A stretch of DNA of 64,000 nt. Source: Sphingomonas_R arantia. Lineage in GTDB: Bacteria; Pseudomonadota; Alphaproteobacteria; Sphingomonadales; Sphingomonadaceae. The DNA lies in assembly GCF_042682045.1 (NCBI RefSeq), contig NZ_JBHUGS010000001.1, positions 682,001 to 746,000 on the forward strand, read 5' to 3'. A program made the position numbers and the translations under genes. Shown piece by piece: positions 55,604 through 64,000 of the stretch. Below the pieces are notes generated by a model, which searched no databases, was not told the DNA's origin, and saw nothing but the letters and a program-made list of their open reading frames with translations. Position 1 is the stretch's first letter. Every line of letters starts with the position of its first letter.

Positions 55604-56896
55604 ATGAGCGACGGATCGAGCGAGGAGCAGCTTCTCGAGTTTCTCTACGCTTGTCCCATCGGGTTGATCGAATGCGACGACGCGGGCGACATCGTGGTGA
55701 TGAACCCGCATGCCATGCAGCACCTCATGCCGCTCGCCGGATCGCGCGATGTCTGCAACCTGTTTTCCGCGTTCGAACGGCATGCGCCCGAATTGCGCAG
55801 CATGGTCGCGTCCTTTGCCACGCGGACCGGGCGGATCTGCGACGGGCACCGGATCTTCGTCGAACTGGGGCCAGGGCGGGGGGATGCGATCCCGAAGGTG
55901 CTGGCATGCTCGCTGGTGCGGATCAGGCCGGATCGGCTGATCGCCACGCTGACCGACGTCAGCCAGCAGGTGTTCCAGGAACAGCGCCTGCGCCAGATGG
56001 ATACCTGGTTTTCCACGTTGCTGGACGGCGTCAACGGCTATGCGTCGCTGGCGATCGCGCCGGACGGTGCCATCGCGTCCGCGACGCCGTGCTTCACCCG
56101 TCTGACGGGATATGATCATGTCGACGTCACGGGCCACAAGCTTGCCGATATCCTGACCACGGACACGCCGGGTGGCGAATTGCGGCTGGACGAGCAGATG
56201 GTGATCGCGGCGCGCGACGGCTGGCACCTGCAGGAAGGGTGGCAGAAGCGCGCGGACGGCGAGCTGTACTGGTGCCAGCGGCTGGTGGTCGTGTCCGAAG
56301 GCGGTGGGACCGCAGGCGGCCGCTTCTCCGTCGTGCTGCGCGATGTGCCGCAGCGCGATGCCGCCGCGATGGACATGCACCGGTTGCTAAGTTGCGACCA
56401 CCTGACCGGCGCGGCCAATCGGCGGCTTTTCAGCCAGACGATGGCGCGCGAGCATGTTCACTGGCGCGAACTGCGCCAGCCGCTGTCGCTGGTCGTGCTC
56501 GACCTCGATCATTTCAAGGCCGTCAACGACAGCTATGGGCATCCGATCGGCGATACGCTGCTGTGTCGGATCACCGAGGTCTGCACGGCACTGATGCCGC
56601 CGGGCGGTATCTTCGCGCGGTTGGGCGGGGAGGAGTTCGGCGTCCTCCTGCCGCGATATGATCAGGCGCAGGCGGGGGAGCTGGCGGAAGGACTGCGGTG
56701 CGCGATCGCGGCGCTTGTGGTCGGGACGCCGCGTGGTCTGTTGCAGGTGACCGCCAGTTTCGGGTGCGCGACGATGGACGAGACGGGGTCGGTCGACGGG
56801 CTGGTCGCGCTGGCGGACGAGCGGCTCTATGCGGCCAAGAGCGCCGGGCGGAACCGGGTGTGCATGTCCTCGCACGCGGTCGCGCCGGCCGGATAG
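55604..56896 (+). CDS. PAS-PAS-GGDEF diguanylate cyclase
   Basis: The 430-residue soluble protein has a first PAS-like domain (residues 8-120), a short helical linker, a second PAS domain (about 135-255, TRLTGYDHVDVTGHKLADIL) and a GGDEF domain (about 265-425) with DHLTGAANRR, LDLDHFKAVNDSYGHPIGD and an intact active motif GGEEF at 341-345. The product-inhibition RxxD motif before GGEEF is absent, so inhibition by cyclic di-GMP at this site is not expected. It follows the PYP-like gene by 8 bases, so light may control cyclic di-GMP through the pair. That link is inference. Confidence 0.92.
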   Translation: MSDGSSEEQLLEFLYACPIGLIECDDAGDIVVMNPHAMQHLMPLAGSRDVCNLFSAFERHAPELRSMVASFATRTGRICDGHRIFVELGPGRGDAIPKVLACSLVRIRPDRLIATLTDVSQQVFQEQRLRQMDTWFSTLLDGVNGYASLAIAPDGAIASATPCFTRLTGYDHVDVTGHKLADILTTDTPGGELRLDEQMVIAARDGWHLQEGWQKRADGELYWCQRLVVVSEGGGTAGGRFSVVLRDVPQRDAAAMDMHRLLSCDHLTGAANRRLFSQTMAREHVHWRELRQPLSLVVLDLDHFKAVNDSYGHPIGDTLLCRITEVCTALMPPGGIFARLGGEEFGVLLPRYDQAQAGELAEGLRCAIAALVVGTPRGLLQVTASFGCATMDETGSVDGLVALADERLYAAKSAGRNRVCMSSHAVAPAG

Positions 56897-56911
56897 TGTC
56901 CGGGCGGCCGC

Positions 56912-56931
56912 CGGACCGTGATTTCGGTCCG
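56912..56931. terminator. Hairpin downstream of the GGDEF gene
   Basis: CGGACCG-TGATTT-CGGTCCG forms a 7-bp stem 15 bases after the stop codon. There is no T-tract. Confidence 0.4.
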
Positions 56932-57038
56932 CCGCATTCGCGCGATCCGCCACGGCATCGTCACAAGATTGCAAACCGGACCGCCTAGCCGCGGCCCAAC
57001 CGAGCCGTCTGGTCCGGTCGGGACCGGGGGACTGTTCG

Positions 57039-59408
57039 TTGCGTATCATTCTATGTGGACTTGCTGCCCTTGCCACCGCGTCGCCGTTGGCCGCGCAGAC
57101 TTTGTCCGCGACCGACGCTGGCGCGGGCGGGGATGCCGATGCGATCGTGGTGACCGGCACGCGCGACCGATCACGCACGCAGTATGATACGCTGGCGCCG
57201 GTCGACGTGCTGTCGCAGCAGGCGATCCAGTCGAGCGTGTCGGGCGACGTGTCGGACATCCTGGCGCAGCTGTTGCCGTCGTTCAATGTCCAGCGGCTGC
57301 CCGCGGCGGACGGGCAGGCGTTCGTGCGGCCGGCCAGCCTGCGCGGGCTGTCGGCGGACCAGACGCTCGTGCTGGTGAACGGCAAGCGGTATCACCGGTC
57401 CGCGCTGCTCGGCACGCGCGGGGCGCAGGCGCCGGATCTGGCGAGCATCGCGCCGCTGGCGATCGGGCGGATCGAGGTGCTGCGCGATGGGGCGTCCGCG
57501 CAATATGGGTCGGATGCGATCGCTGGCGTCGTCAACCTGATCCTGGACGAGCGGCCGGGGATGCAGGCGTTCGGGCAATATTCGCAATATTATCGCGGCG
57601 ACGGGGCCGAGTATCAGACGGGCGTGCGCGGCGGGATCGCGCTGGGCGATCGCGGCGTGATCGTACTGACCGGGCAGTTCGACAAGGGGGATGCGACGTC
57701 GCGGTCCCGCCAGCGGCCGGACGCGATCGCGTTCCAGGCGGCGAACCCGCAACTGGCGGTGCCGAACCCGGTCCAGCGCTGGGGCCAGCCCGATGTCGAG
57801 CGGGTGCAGGGCGCGCTGAACGCGCATTACGACCTGACCGATGCGGTGACGCTCTACACGATCGGGACGGTGCAGCAGGGCGAGGGGCAGACCGATTTCA
57901 ACTGGCGCAACCCGGCGGGCACGGCGAGCGTGTTCAACACTGTCGCGGTGTTCCCGGGGTTCAATTTCGCGCAGGTCTTTCCGACCGGGTTCACGCCGCG
58001 GCTGGGCACGCGGTTCAGCGACGTGCAGATCATGACGGGCGTGCGCGGGGCGGCCAGCGACCGGTTCAGCTACGACCTGAGCGGGTCGTTCGGGCAGAGC
58101 CTGATCAGCTACAATCTGGACGAGACGGTGAACGCCTCGCTCGGGCCGAACAGCCCGACGAGCTTCTACCTCGGCCGGTTGCAGCAGCGCGAATTCAACC
58201 TGAACGCCGATTTCGTCTACCGTTTGCCGGTGGGTCTGGGCGAGCCGGTCAACGTCGCGTTCGGGGCGGAGCGGCGGCGCGAGACATACCGCGTGTCGGC
58301 GGGCGATCCGGCCTCCTATGCGATCGGGCCGGGCGCGGCGTTCGGGCTGGCGCCGAATGCGAACGGGTTTCCGGGCTATGGTCCGGAACGGGCGGGGGTG
58401 TTCGGGCAGACCAGTTATGCAGGCTATGCCGACCTGGAGTGGAAGCCGGTCGAGGCGGTGACGCTGGGCGCGGCCGGGCGGTACGAGGATTTCTCCGCGT
58501 TCGGCGATACGTTCACCTACAAGCTGGCCGCGCGGGTCGAACCGGTGGAGGGGATCGCGGCGCGCGCGACCTATTCCACCGGGTTCCGAGCGCCGACGCC
58601 GGCGCAGCTCAATACGGTGTCGACCACCCAAGGCCTCGATACGGTGACGTTGCAGGTGTTCAACGCGGGGCGGTTGTCACCGAACAGTGACCTGGCGGTG
58701 GCGCTGGGCGCGAAGCCGCTGGAGCCGGAGACGTCGAAGACGGTGACCGCCGGGCTGACGTTCCAGTCGAAATTCGGACTGAGCGGGAGCGTGGACCTGT
58801 ACCAGATCGATGTCGACGACCGGTTCAGCGAGTCGCGGTCGTTCGCGGTGCCGGCGAGCTTCGCCAACCCCAACCGGTTCACGACGGTCAGCTATTTCAC
58901 CAACGATTTCGACACGCGGACGCGCGGGATCGACGCGGTGCTGAGCTATGCGCGGCAGGTGGGGCCGGGGCGCGCGAACGTGAGCCTGGCGTACAACTAC
59001 AACCAGACCAAGGTGACGAGCGGGGCGATTGCGGCGATCGGCAACGAGGCGCAGCGCCGGATCTTCGAAACGCGGTTGCCCAAGCATAACGGGACCGCGA
59101 CGATCGGGTACGATGTCGGCCGGTTCGGAGCGCAGGTGCGCGGGCGTTATTATGGACCGTGGACGGACTCGACGGGCAATGCGACGGGCGAGATCTTCCA
59201 GGACTTCGGGTCGATCGCGTTGTTCGATGCGTCGGTCAGCTACCGTGTGAACGACCATTTCACGTTGCGCGGGGGTGCCGAGAATGTGTTCAACACCTAT
59301 CCGGACGAGGCGGTGTTCCAGGCGTCGCGCGGGCTCGTCTATTCGCGCAACGCGCCCTACGATACCGATGGCGGCCAATATTATGTGCGGATGGACGTGA
59401 AGTTTTGA
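57039..59408 (+). CDS. TonB-dependent outer-membrane receptor
   Basis: The 789-residue product has a signal peptide (residues 1-19, ASPLAAQ), a TonB-box region (DAIVVTGTRDRSRTQ), a plug (LAQLLPSFNVQRLPAADGQA, LVLVNGKRYHRSALLG, GRIEVLRDGASAQYGSD) and a barrel ending in MDVKF. The start is TTG 57039, with GGGGG eight bases upstream. An exported PLP-dependent enzyme is coupled to it by a 4-base overlap, which suggests that the transported compound is an amine, amino acid or peptide that this enzyme processes. There is no STN domain. Confidence 0.92.
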   Translation: MRIILCGLAALATASPLAAQTLSATDAGAGGDADAIVVTGTRDRSRTQYDTLAPVDVLSQQAIQSSVSGDVSDILAQLLPSFNVQRLPAADGQAFVRPASLRGLSADQTLVLVNGKRYHRSALLGTRGAQAPDLASIAPLAIGRIEVLRDGASAQYGSDAIAGVVNLILDERPGMQAFGQYSQYYRGDGAEYQTGVRGGIALGDRGVIVLTGQFDKGDATSRSRQRPDAIAFQAANPQLAVPNPVQRWGQPDVERVQGALNAHYDLTDAVTLYTIGTVQQGEGQTDFNWRNPAGTASVFNTVAVFPGFNFAQVFPTGFTPRLGTRFSDVQIMTGVRGAASDRFSYDLSGSFGQSLISYNLDETVNASLGPNSPTSFYLGRLQQREFNLNADFVYRLPVGLGEPVNVAFGAERRRETYRVSAGDPASYAIGPGAAFGLAPNANGFPGYGPERAGVFGQTSYAGYADLEWKPVEAVTLGAAGRYEDFSAFGDTFTYKLAARVEPVEGIAARATYSTGFRAPTPAQLNTVSTTQGLDTVTLQVFNAGRLSPNSDLAVALGAKPLEPETSKTVTAGLTFQSKFGLSGSVDLYQIDVDDRFSESRSFAVPASFANPNRFTTVSYFTNDFDTRTRGIDAVLSYARQVGPGRANVSLAYNYNQTKVTSGAIAAIGNEAQRRIFETRLPKHNGTATIGYDVGRFGAQVRGRYYGPWTDSTGNATGEIFQDFGSIALFDASVSYRVNDHFTLRGGAENVFNTYPDEAVFQASRGLVYSRNAPYDTDGGQYYVRMDVKF

Positions 59409-60658
59409 GCAGGGTCGGCAGGCGGGCCGTGATCGCGGGGATGGGGGCGCTGCCGTTGACGGCGGCATTGCCTTCGGTCGGCGCGCGCGACGCCGCGTTC
59501 TGGCGGGGTATCGCGGCGGAGTATGATGCGCCGCGCGATGTGGTGCAGTTGGAGAACGGCAACTGGGGGATGATGGCGCGGCCGGTTGCGGCGGAATATG
59601 CGCGACAGGTGACGCGGGTGAACCGTGAGACGAGCTTCTACGCGCGGCGCGGGATGGGGGCGGACCTGGTCGCGGCGCGGGACGCGCTGGCCGGGGCGCT
59701 GGGTGTGCCGGGCGCGGAGATCGCGATGACGCGCAACGCGACGGAGGCGCTGGAGGCGCTGATCCTGGGGTATAACCGGCTGAAGCCGGGGGACGGCGTG
59801 CTGTACGCCGACCTGGATTATGACAGCATGCAGGCGGCGATGGAGTCGCTGCGCGTGCGGCGCGGGGCGAACGTGCGGCGGATCGCGTTGCCCGAGCCGG
59901 CGACGAAGGATGCGCTGATCGAGGCGTACCGCGCGGCGTTCGATGCCGATCCGCGGATCAGGCTGTTGTTGCTGACGCATCTCAGCCACCGGACCGGGCT
60001 GGTGTTGCCGGTGCGCGAGATCGCGGCGCTGGCGCGGGCGCGCGGGATCGATACGATCGTGGATGCGGCGCACAGCTGGTATCAGCTCGACTTCGCGCTG
60101 CCCGATCTGGGGTGCGACTTCGTGGCGGTGAACGGCCATAAATGGCTGGGTGCGCCGCTGGGCGTGGCGGCGCTGTATATCCGGGCGGGGGCGCTCGACC
60201 GGATCGACCGGCATCCGCTGAACGAGGCGGACGGGCGCGACGATACGCAGGCGCGGGTCCACACCGGGACGGTCGATTTCGCGGCGCAGCTGACCGTGCC
60301 CGCCGCGCTGGCGTTCCAGGCGCGGATCGGGCGGGCGCGGCGGGCGGCGCGGCTGCGTGCGCTGCGCGACCGTTGGGTTGAGCAGGTGCGCGGCGTGGAG
60401 GGGATCGACGTGCTGACGCCGGACGATCCGGCGCTGCACGGCGGAATCACGTCGTTCCGGCTGAACGGGATCGGCGATGTGGCGGGTAATGTCGCGGTGG
60501 CGAAGACGTTGCTTGACCGGCACGGCATCTTCACCGTCCACCGAACGGGCGTCGCGAAGGGGGCGTGCGTCCGCGTGTCGCCCGCGCTGTTCAACGACGA
60601 GGCGCAGATGGACCGGCTGGCGGCCGCGCTCCGATCGATGGCGCGCGGCGCGGTCTAG
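59405..60658 (+). CDS. Exported PLP-dependent class V aminotransferase / epimerase-like enzyme
   Basis: The 417-residue protein starts at TTG 59405, overlapping the receptor stop (TTGA). It has a twin-arginine type leader (RVGRRAVIAGMGALPLTAAL). The rest is a class V PLP fold of the isopenicillin-N-epimerase / NifS type: NATEALEALILGYNRL, IDTIVDAAHSWYQ with the PLP-binding aspartate, and the Schiff-base lysine in VNGHKWLGAPLG. PLP enzymes folded in the cytoplasm are typical Tat substrates. The coupling to a TonB receptor implies periplasmic action on an imported amine or amino acid derivative. The reaction is unknown. Confidence 0.85.
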   Translation: MSRVGRRAVIAGMGALPLTAALPSVGARDAAFWRGIAAEYDAPRDVVQLENGNWGMMARPVAAEYARQVTRVNRETSFYARRGMGADLVAARDALAGALGVPGAEIAMTRNATEALEALILGYNRLKPGDGVLYADLDYDSMQAAMESLRVRRGANVRRIALPEPATKDALIEAYRAAFDADPRIRLLLLTHLSHRTGLVLPVREIAALARARGIDTIVDAAHSWYQLDFALPDLGCDFVAVNGHKWLGAPLGVAALYIRAGALDRIDRHPLNEADGRDDTQARVHTGTVDFAAQLTVPAALAFQARIGRARRAARLRALRDRWVEQVRGVEGIDVLTPDDPALHGGITSFRLNGIGDVAGNVAVAKTLLDRHGIFTVHRTGVAKGACVRVSPALFNDEAQMDRLAAALRSMARGAV

Positions 60659-60659
60659 G

Positions 60660-61268
60660 TCACATCTCCAGCCGACTGGCGCGGCGCATGTCGGTGGTCC
60701 AGCGGGCGTTGCGGGCATAGCCGAACGGGTGGATCACGTTCGCGCCGTGGCCTGTCTCGGCATCATATGCCGCATTCTGGATGCCGATCGCGGTCACGGC
60801 GGCGCGTGCCGCGACGTTGGCGGTGTTGCAGTCGGCGGCGTTGATCGCGGCGGCGATTTCGACGCGCTGCGCCCAGCCAAAACCGACATGGCCATATTCG
60901 TGCGCGAGCAGCGTCCGGATATAGAGGTCGAACTCCGCGCGCAGTTCGGGGGAGACATTGGTCGTCAGGCGCGGAATCATGATGGTCGCGGCGAACTGGA
61001 TATCGTCGGGCATGATGCGGCAGACGCCCTGCTCGCTGACCCACTGCCACGCGTAACGATAGGCGCTGAGGCCGTCGACGCGTGCCCCGTCATTGGGATC
61101 GGTCGGGCGCGCGGCGTCGATCGATCGGCGGATCGCGGCCGGATCGCGACCGGTGACATCGTAGAATGTCAGCGTCACGTTCGGGATGGCGGCGAATTGT
61201 CCGATCGGCGCGTCCGACGGCGGCGCGGCTGCGGCGGCGAGGGCGGCGAAGATAGCGAGTGCCGACAT
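60660..61268 (-). CDS. DUF922 putative secreted zinc protease
   Basis: The 202-residue protein has a short signal peptide (residues 1-14), a beta-rich part (VTLTFYDVTGRDPAAIRRSI) and an HEYGH zinc motif (LLAHEYGHVGFGW) near residue 122. This is the DUF922 layout, described as predicted zinc-dependent proteases. The HExxH-like pair and glutamate are present. Two cysteines may form a disulphide. It converges on the aminotransferase gene with one base between stops. Confidence 0.8.
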   Translation of the reverse strand: MSALAIFAALAAAAAPPSDAPIGQFAAIPNVTLTFYDVTGRDPAAIRRSIDAARPTDPNDGARVDGLSAYRYAWQWVSEQGVCRIMPDDIQFAATIMIPRLTTNVSPELRAEFDLYIRTLLAHEYGHVGFGWAQRVEIAAAINAADCNTANVAARAAVTAIGIQNAAYDAETGHGANVIHPFGYARNARWTTDMRRASRLEM

Positions 61269-61326
61269 AGCTGAACGATAGGCGCGACTTCGTTACCAAA
61301 AGGTAACCGACGATGGGCCGGAATTT

Positions 61327-61956
61327 CTAGCGCGGGCCGGCCGGGATGCCGACGACGGTGGTGCCGGGCGGGACGTCGCGGGTGACGACGGCGCCGGCGC
61401 CGATGGTGGCATCCGCGCCGATCCGGATGCCGGGCAGTATTGCGGCGTTCAGGCCGACGAACACGCCCGCGCCGGCCTGGACGGAGCCGGCAAGGCGCGC
61501 GCCGGGGGCGATGTGGGCGAAATCGCCGAGCCGGCAGTCGTGGTCGACACTGGCGGCGTGGTTGACGATGACGCCGCGGCCCAGGACGGCGCGCGGGCCG
61601 ACGATGGCGCCGGCAAGGATGGCCGATCCGGGCGCGATGATGGCGCTGGGCGACAGGATCGCAGCGGGATGCGCGACGGCGGCGAGCGACGCGCCCGCAT
61701 CCTGGAGCGACAGCGTCAGGCTGCGGCGGAGCGCGTTCGATCCGCAGGCGACGATGAACTGGTGGCTGCTCGCGACGTCTGCCGCGAGGACCGCGTCGAG
61801 GTGACCGAGCCAGCGGCAGTCGAGCAGCGACATGGGCGGACCGTCCGTGACGGTGACGTAGCCGGCGAGCGGTAGCCCGGCGAGGATCGCGGCTTCGTAG
61901 ACGACGGCGGCATGCTGCCCGGTCGATGCCGACACGATGATGACCGCCATCCGCAC
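61327..61956 (-). CDS. NeuD/PglD-type sugar O- or N-acyltransferase
   Basis: The 209-residue protein has an N-terminal Rossmann-like part (AVIIVSASTGQHAAVVYEAA) and a left-handed beta-helix of hexapeptide repeats (SPSAIIAPGSAILAGAIVGP, ARLAGSVQAGAGVFVGLNAA), with the active-site histidine in NHAASVDHDC, as in PglD and NeuD. It would acetylate a nucleotide sugar for a surface glycan. The start is GTG 61956 (GGAG upstream) or ATG 61950. No sugar genes lie directly beside it, although two sugar-enzyme fusions lie 10-15 kb away. Confidence 0.88.
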   Translation of the reverse strand: MRMAVIIVSASTGQHAAVVYEAAILAGLPLAGYVTVTDGPPMSLLDCRWLGHLDAVLAADVASSHQFIVACGSNALRRSLTLSLQDAGASLAAVAHPAAILSPSAIIAPGSAILAGAIVGPRAVLGRGVIVNHAASVDHDCRLGDFAHIAPGARLAGSVQAGAGVFVGLNAAILPGIRIGADATIGAGAVVTRDVPPGTTVVGIPAGPR

Positions 61957-62040
61957 TTTACTCCGCCCGCCCGTCCAGGCTTATGTCGCGGATCGAACGG
62001 GACGGGAAGTCCGGGGTCGCGTGCCGTCAGGCGCGGGCGG

Positions 62041-63468
62041 ATGACATGGGGGATAGACTTGGCGAACTGGAACAGGCGGAAGCTGGTGGTCGATCGGGCG
62101 GACATGGCGCCCGAGCATCGGCTGAGCCGGACGCTCGGCTGGCCGCATCTGGTGGCGTTGGGCGTGGGCGCGATCGTCGGCACGGGCATCCTGACGCTGA
62201 TCGGCGTGGGGGCGGCGAAGGCGGGGCCTTCGGTGATTTTGTCGTTCGTCATCGCCGGCGCGATCTGCGCGTGCGCGGCGCTGGCCTATGCCGAGATGGC
62301 GACGATGATCCCGGCGTCGGGCAGTGCCTACACCTACACCTATGTCGTGATCGGCGAGCTGGTCGCGTGGATCATCGGGTGGAGCCTGATCCTGGAATAT
62401 AGTCTGGTGGTGAGCGCGGTGGCGGTCGGCTGGTCGGGTTATGCCGCGCCGCTGCTGCAGGCGTGGGCCGGGGTGCCGATGGCGATCATGCAGGGGCCGG
62501 AACTGGGCGGGATCGTGAACCTGCCGGCGATCGCGATCATCGCGGTGGTGGCGGGGCTGCTGACGCTGGGGACCAAGGAAAGCGCGAACCTGAACGCGTT
62601 GCTGGTGGTGGTGAAGATCGTGGCACTTGCGGTGTTCGTGGCGGTGGCGCTGCCGTATTTCCAGCGGTCGAACCTGGAGCCGTTCATGCCGTTCGGCTTT
62701 GCGCGCACGACCGGACCGGACGGGGTGGAGCGCGGCGTGATGGCGGCAGCGGCGATCATCTTCTTCGCATTCTACGGATTCGATGCGATCGCGACGGCGG
62801 CGGAGGAGACCAAGAACCCGGGCCGCGACCTGCCGATCGGGATCGTCGGGTCGATGGTGCTGTGCATCCTGATCTACATGGGCGTGGCGGCGGCCGCGGT
62901 CGGTGCACTGTCCTACACGCGCTTTTCGGACAGTCCGGAGCCGCTGGCGCTGATCCTGCGCCTGCTGGGGCAACCGGGGGCGGCGAACTACCTGGCGGCG
63001 TCGGCGGTGGTGGCGTTGCCGACGGTGATCCTGGCGTTCTTCTACGGCCAGTCGCGGATCTTCTTCACGATGGCGCGCGACGGGTTGCTGCCGGGGGCGC
63101 TGGCGACGGTGTCGAAGCGCGGCACGCCGGTGCGGATCACGCTGTTCACCGCAGTGATCGTCGGCACGATCGCCGGGCTGTTCCCGCTGGCGGAGATCGC
63201 CGCGCTGGCCAATGCCGGGACGCTGGCGGCGTTCGTCGCGGTGTCGGTGTGCATGCTGATCATGCGGGCCCGGGCACCGGAGGCGGCGCGGACGTTCCGC
63301 ACGCCGTTGCCCTGGCTGGTGGGTGGCTTTGCGATCCTTGGATGCCTGTATCTGTTCGCCAGCCTGCCGGTGCGGACGCAGGGCTATTTCCTGCTGTGGA
63401 ACGTGATCGGGCTGCTCATCTACTTTGCGTTCGCCGGCCGGCGAAGGGTGTCAGCCGGCGAGGCGTGA
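62041..63468 (+). CDS. APC-family amino acid permease
   Basis: The 475-residue protein has 12 hydrophobic segments and the APC consensus in helix 1 (GVGAIVGTGILTLIGVGA). Conserved parts of the cationic amino acid transporter branch (YajO/YfnA-like) follow: AAIIFFAFYGFDAIATAAEE, TKNPGRDLPIGIVGS and ARDGLLPGALATVSKRGTPV. It should import amino acids with protons. ATG 62041 lacks a clear ribosome binding site. A long perfect inverted repeat lies 15 bases after the stop and probably terminates it. Confidence 0.92.
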   Translation: MTWGIDLANWNRRKLVVDRADMAPEHRLSRTLGWPHLVALGVGAIVGTGILTLIGVGAAKAGPSVILSFVIAGAICACAALAYAEMATMIPASGSAYTYTYVVIGELVAWIIGWSLILEYSLVVSAVAVGWSGYAAPLLQAWAGVPMAIMQGPELGGIVNLPAIAIIAVVAGLLTLGTKESANLNALLVVVKIVALAVFVAVALPYFQRSNLEPFMPFGFARTTGPDGVERGVMAAAAIIFFAFYGFDAIATAAEETKNPGRDLPIGIVGSMVLCILIYMGVAAAAVGALSYTRFSDSPEPLALILRLLGQPGAANYLAASAVVALPTVILAFFYGQSRIFFTMARDGLLPGALATVSKRGTPVRITLFTAVIVGTIAGLFPLAEIAALANAGTLAAFVAVSVCMLIMRARAPEAARTFRTPLPWLVGGFAILGCLYLFASLPVRTQGYFLLWNVIGLLIYFAFAGRRRVSAGEA

Positions 63469-63483
63469 TATCTAGCCACTGAT

Positions 63484-63545
63484 CCGTTTGGTTCGAGCCT
63501 GTCGAGAACTCAGCGCGGAGTTCTCGACAGGCTCGAACCAAACGG
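63484..63545. repeat. Perfect 28-bp inverted repeat (dispersed sphingomonad intergenic palindrome)
   Basis: Arms 63484-63511 and 63518-63545 are exact reverse complements around AGCGCG. The core GTTCTCGACAGGCTCGAAC is a sequence I recognise as a frequent intergenic palindrome in sphingomonads. It lies between convergent genes and would form a very stable RNA hairpin on either strand, so it can serve as a bidirectional terminator. Confidence 0.88.
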
Positions 63546-63564
63546 GGTTGGGCATGGTGATCCG

Positions 63565-64000
63565 CTACGGACGGTAGAGGCTGGCGGCGTCGGACTTGAA
63601 CTGAGCGCCGCTGTCGTTGCGGCTGTAGAACATGTGGCCGCCGGGATAGACGCGCAGCTGGACGCGCTCCGCCACGCCGAACGCCGGCATCTGATCGACG
63701 ATCAGGCGGGAGGCGAAGAACGGGCAGGACAGGTCGTCCCAGCCGTGGACGATCAGGACGCGCATTTTGGGGTCGTTGGCGATCGCCTTCCGCAGGTCGG
63801 TGACCGGCGCGTCGGCGGGTTTGCCGCGGTCCCACGCCTCGTTCACGCTGTAGGACAGCGCATTGTAGCGCGCGTCGGTCTTCCAGCCGACCTCGCGCGT
63901 CACGAAATCGACCATCGCGCTGGTGGTGGGGGCGATCAGTGCGTCGAGGATCGGGTCGTTGGACTTTTGTTGCGGCGACCAGGGGAAGGGATCGAACGCG
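63565..64000 (-). CDS. S10-type serine carboxypeptidase-like protein, C-terminal part (truncated by window end)
   Basis: The frame is open to the right edge. The visible 145 residues start AFDPFPWSPQQKSND and hold the C-terminal catalytic part of an S10 / alpha-beta hydrolase peptidase: the aspartate in HGWDDLSCPFFASR and the histidine in VYPGGHMFYSRND. The serine lies outside the window. Family members are often exported. The part seen cannot give a substrate. Confidence 0.8.
   Translation of the reverse strand, partial: AFDPFPWSPQQKSNDPILDALIAPTTSAMVDFVTREVGWKTDARYNALSYSVNEAWDRGKPADAPVTDLRKAIANDPKMRVLIVHGWDDLSCPFFASRLIVDQMPAFGVAERVQLRVYPGGHMFYSRNDSGAQFKSDAASLYRP

Noticed and set aside
1..64000. 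tRNA, rRNA, riboswitch and prophage or integrative-element boundaries
   Set aside because: None could be recognised by eye. No integrase, transposase or attachment-site repeats flank the catabolic clusters.

Overview
The window looks like chromosomal DNA of a sphingomonad (Sphingomonas or a close relative, Alphaproteobacteria). The grounds are uniformly high GC, five large TonB-dependent receptors, a protocatechuate 4,5-cleavage (lig) gene set with a tetrahydrofolate-dependent O-demethylase of the kind known from Sphingobium SYK-6, and a perfect inverted repeat at 63484-63545 of a type common between sphingomonad genes. No tRNA, rRNA, CRISPR array or intact transposon was seen.

Region 1 (1-1956) holds the end of a PA14-containing family 3 beta-glucosidase and a coupled secreted SnoaL-like protein. 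Region 2 (1997-18683) holds two convergent, paralogous gene clusters. Each has a TonB receptor and then, in the same order, a type I extradiol (VOC) dioxygenase, an alpha/beta C-C hydrolase, a cyclase-family hydrolase and a fumarylacetoacetate-hydrolase-family enzyme. The plus-strand copy ends with 4-hydroxybenzoate 3-hydroxylase (pobA). The minus-strand copy instead has a salicylate-hydroxylase-type flavoprotein and an inserted membrane protein, and a LysR regulator diverges from it. Together they look like two versions of one ring-cleavage pathway whose substrate I cannot name.

Region 3 (18739-32645) is a lignin-monomer island. It has ligU, ligK, a LysR regulator with two DNA-binding domains, ligJ, ligC, a MetE-like zinc protein, ligA, ligB, a SnoaL-like protein, an IclR regulator convergent with ligM, an alpha/beta hydrolase, and a divergent metF-purU-folD operon. 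LigM would move the methoxyl carbon of vanillate to tetrahydrofolate. MetF, FolD and PurU would oxidise it to formate and regenerate tetrahydrofolate. The lig enzymes would take protocatechuate to pyruvate and oxaloacetate. The pyrone hydrolase ligI is not in the window. PobA of region 2 would feed 4-hydroxybenzoate into the same route.

Region 4 (32788-41951) holds a FecI/FecR/STN-TonB surface-signalling set, a dihydroneopterin-aldolase-like gene coupled to an internally deleted aromatic-acid transporter, and another TonB receptor. Region 5 (42276-53757) holds an RhlE-type helicase, an RTX repeat protein, an EthD-domain protein, divergent genes for two fusion proteins (glycosyltransferase/UDP-galactopyranose mutase and GH1/RmlD), two small proteins and two convergent Crp/Fnr-type regulators. 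Region 6 (54114-64000) holds a soluble histidine kinase, a photoactive-yellow-protein-like photosensor followed by a PAS-PAS-GGDEF diguanylate cyclase, a TonB receptor coupled to an exported PLP enzyme, a DUF922 protease-like protein, a NeuD-type acyltransferase, an APC permease and the end of an S10 peptidase.

Functions are inferred by reading protein motifs. No database search or alignment was run.
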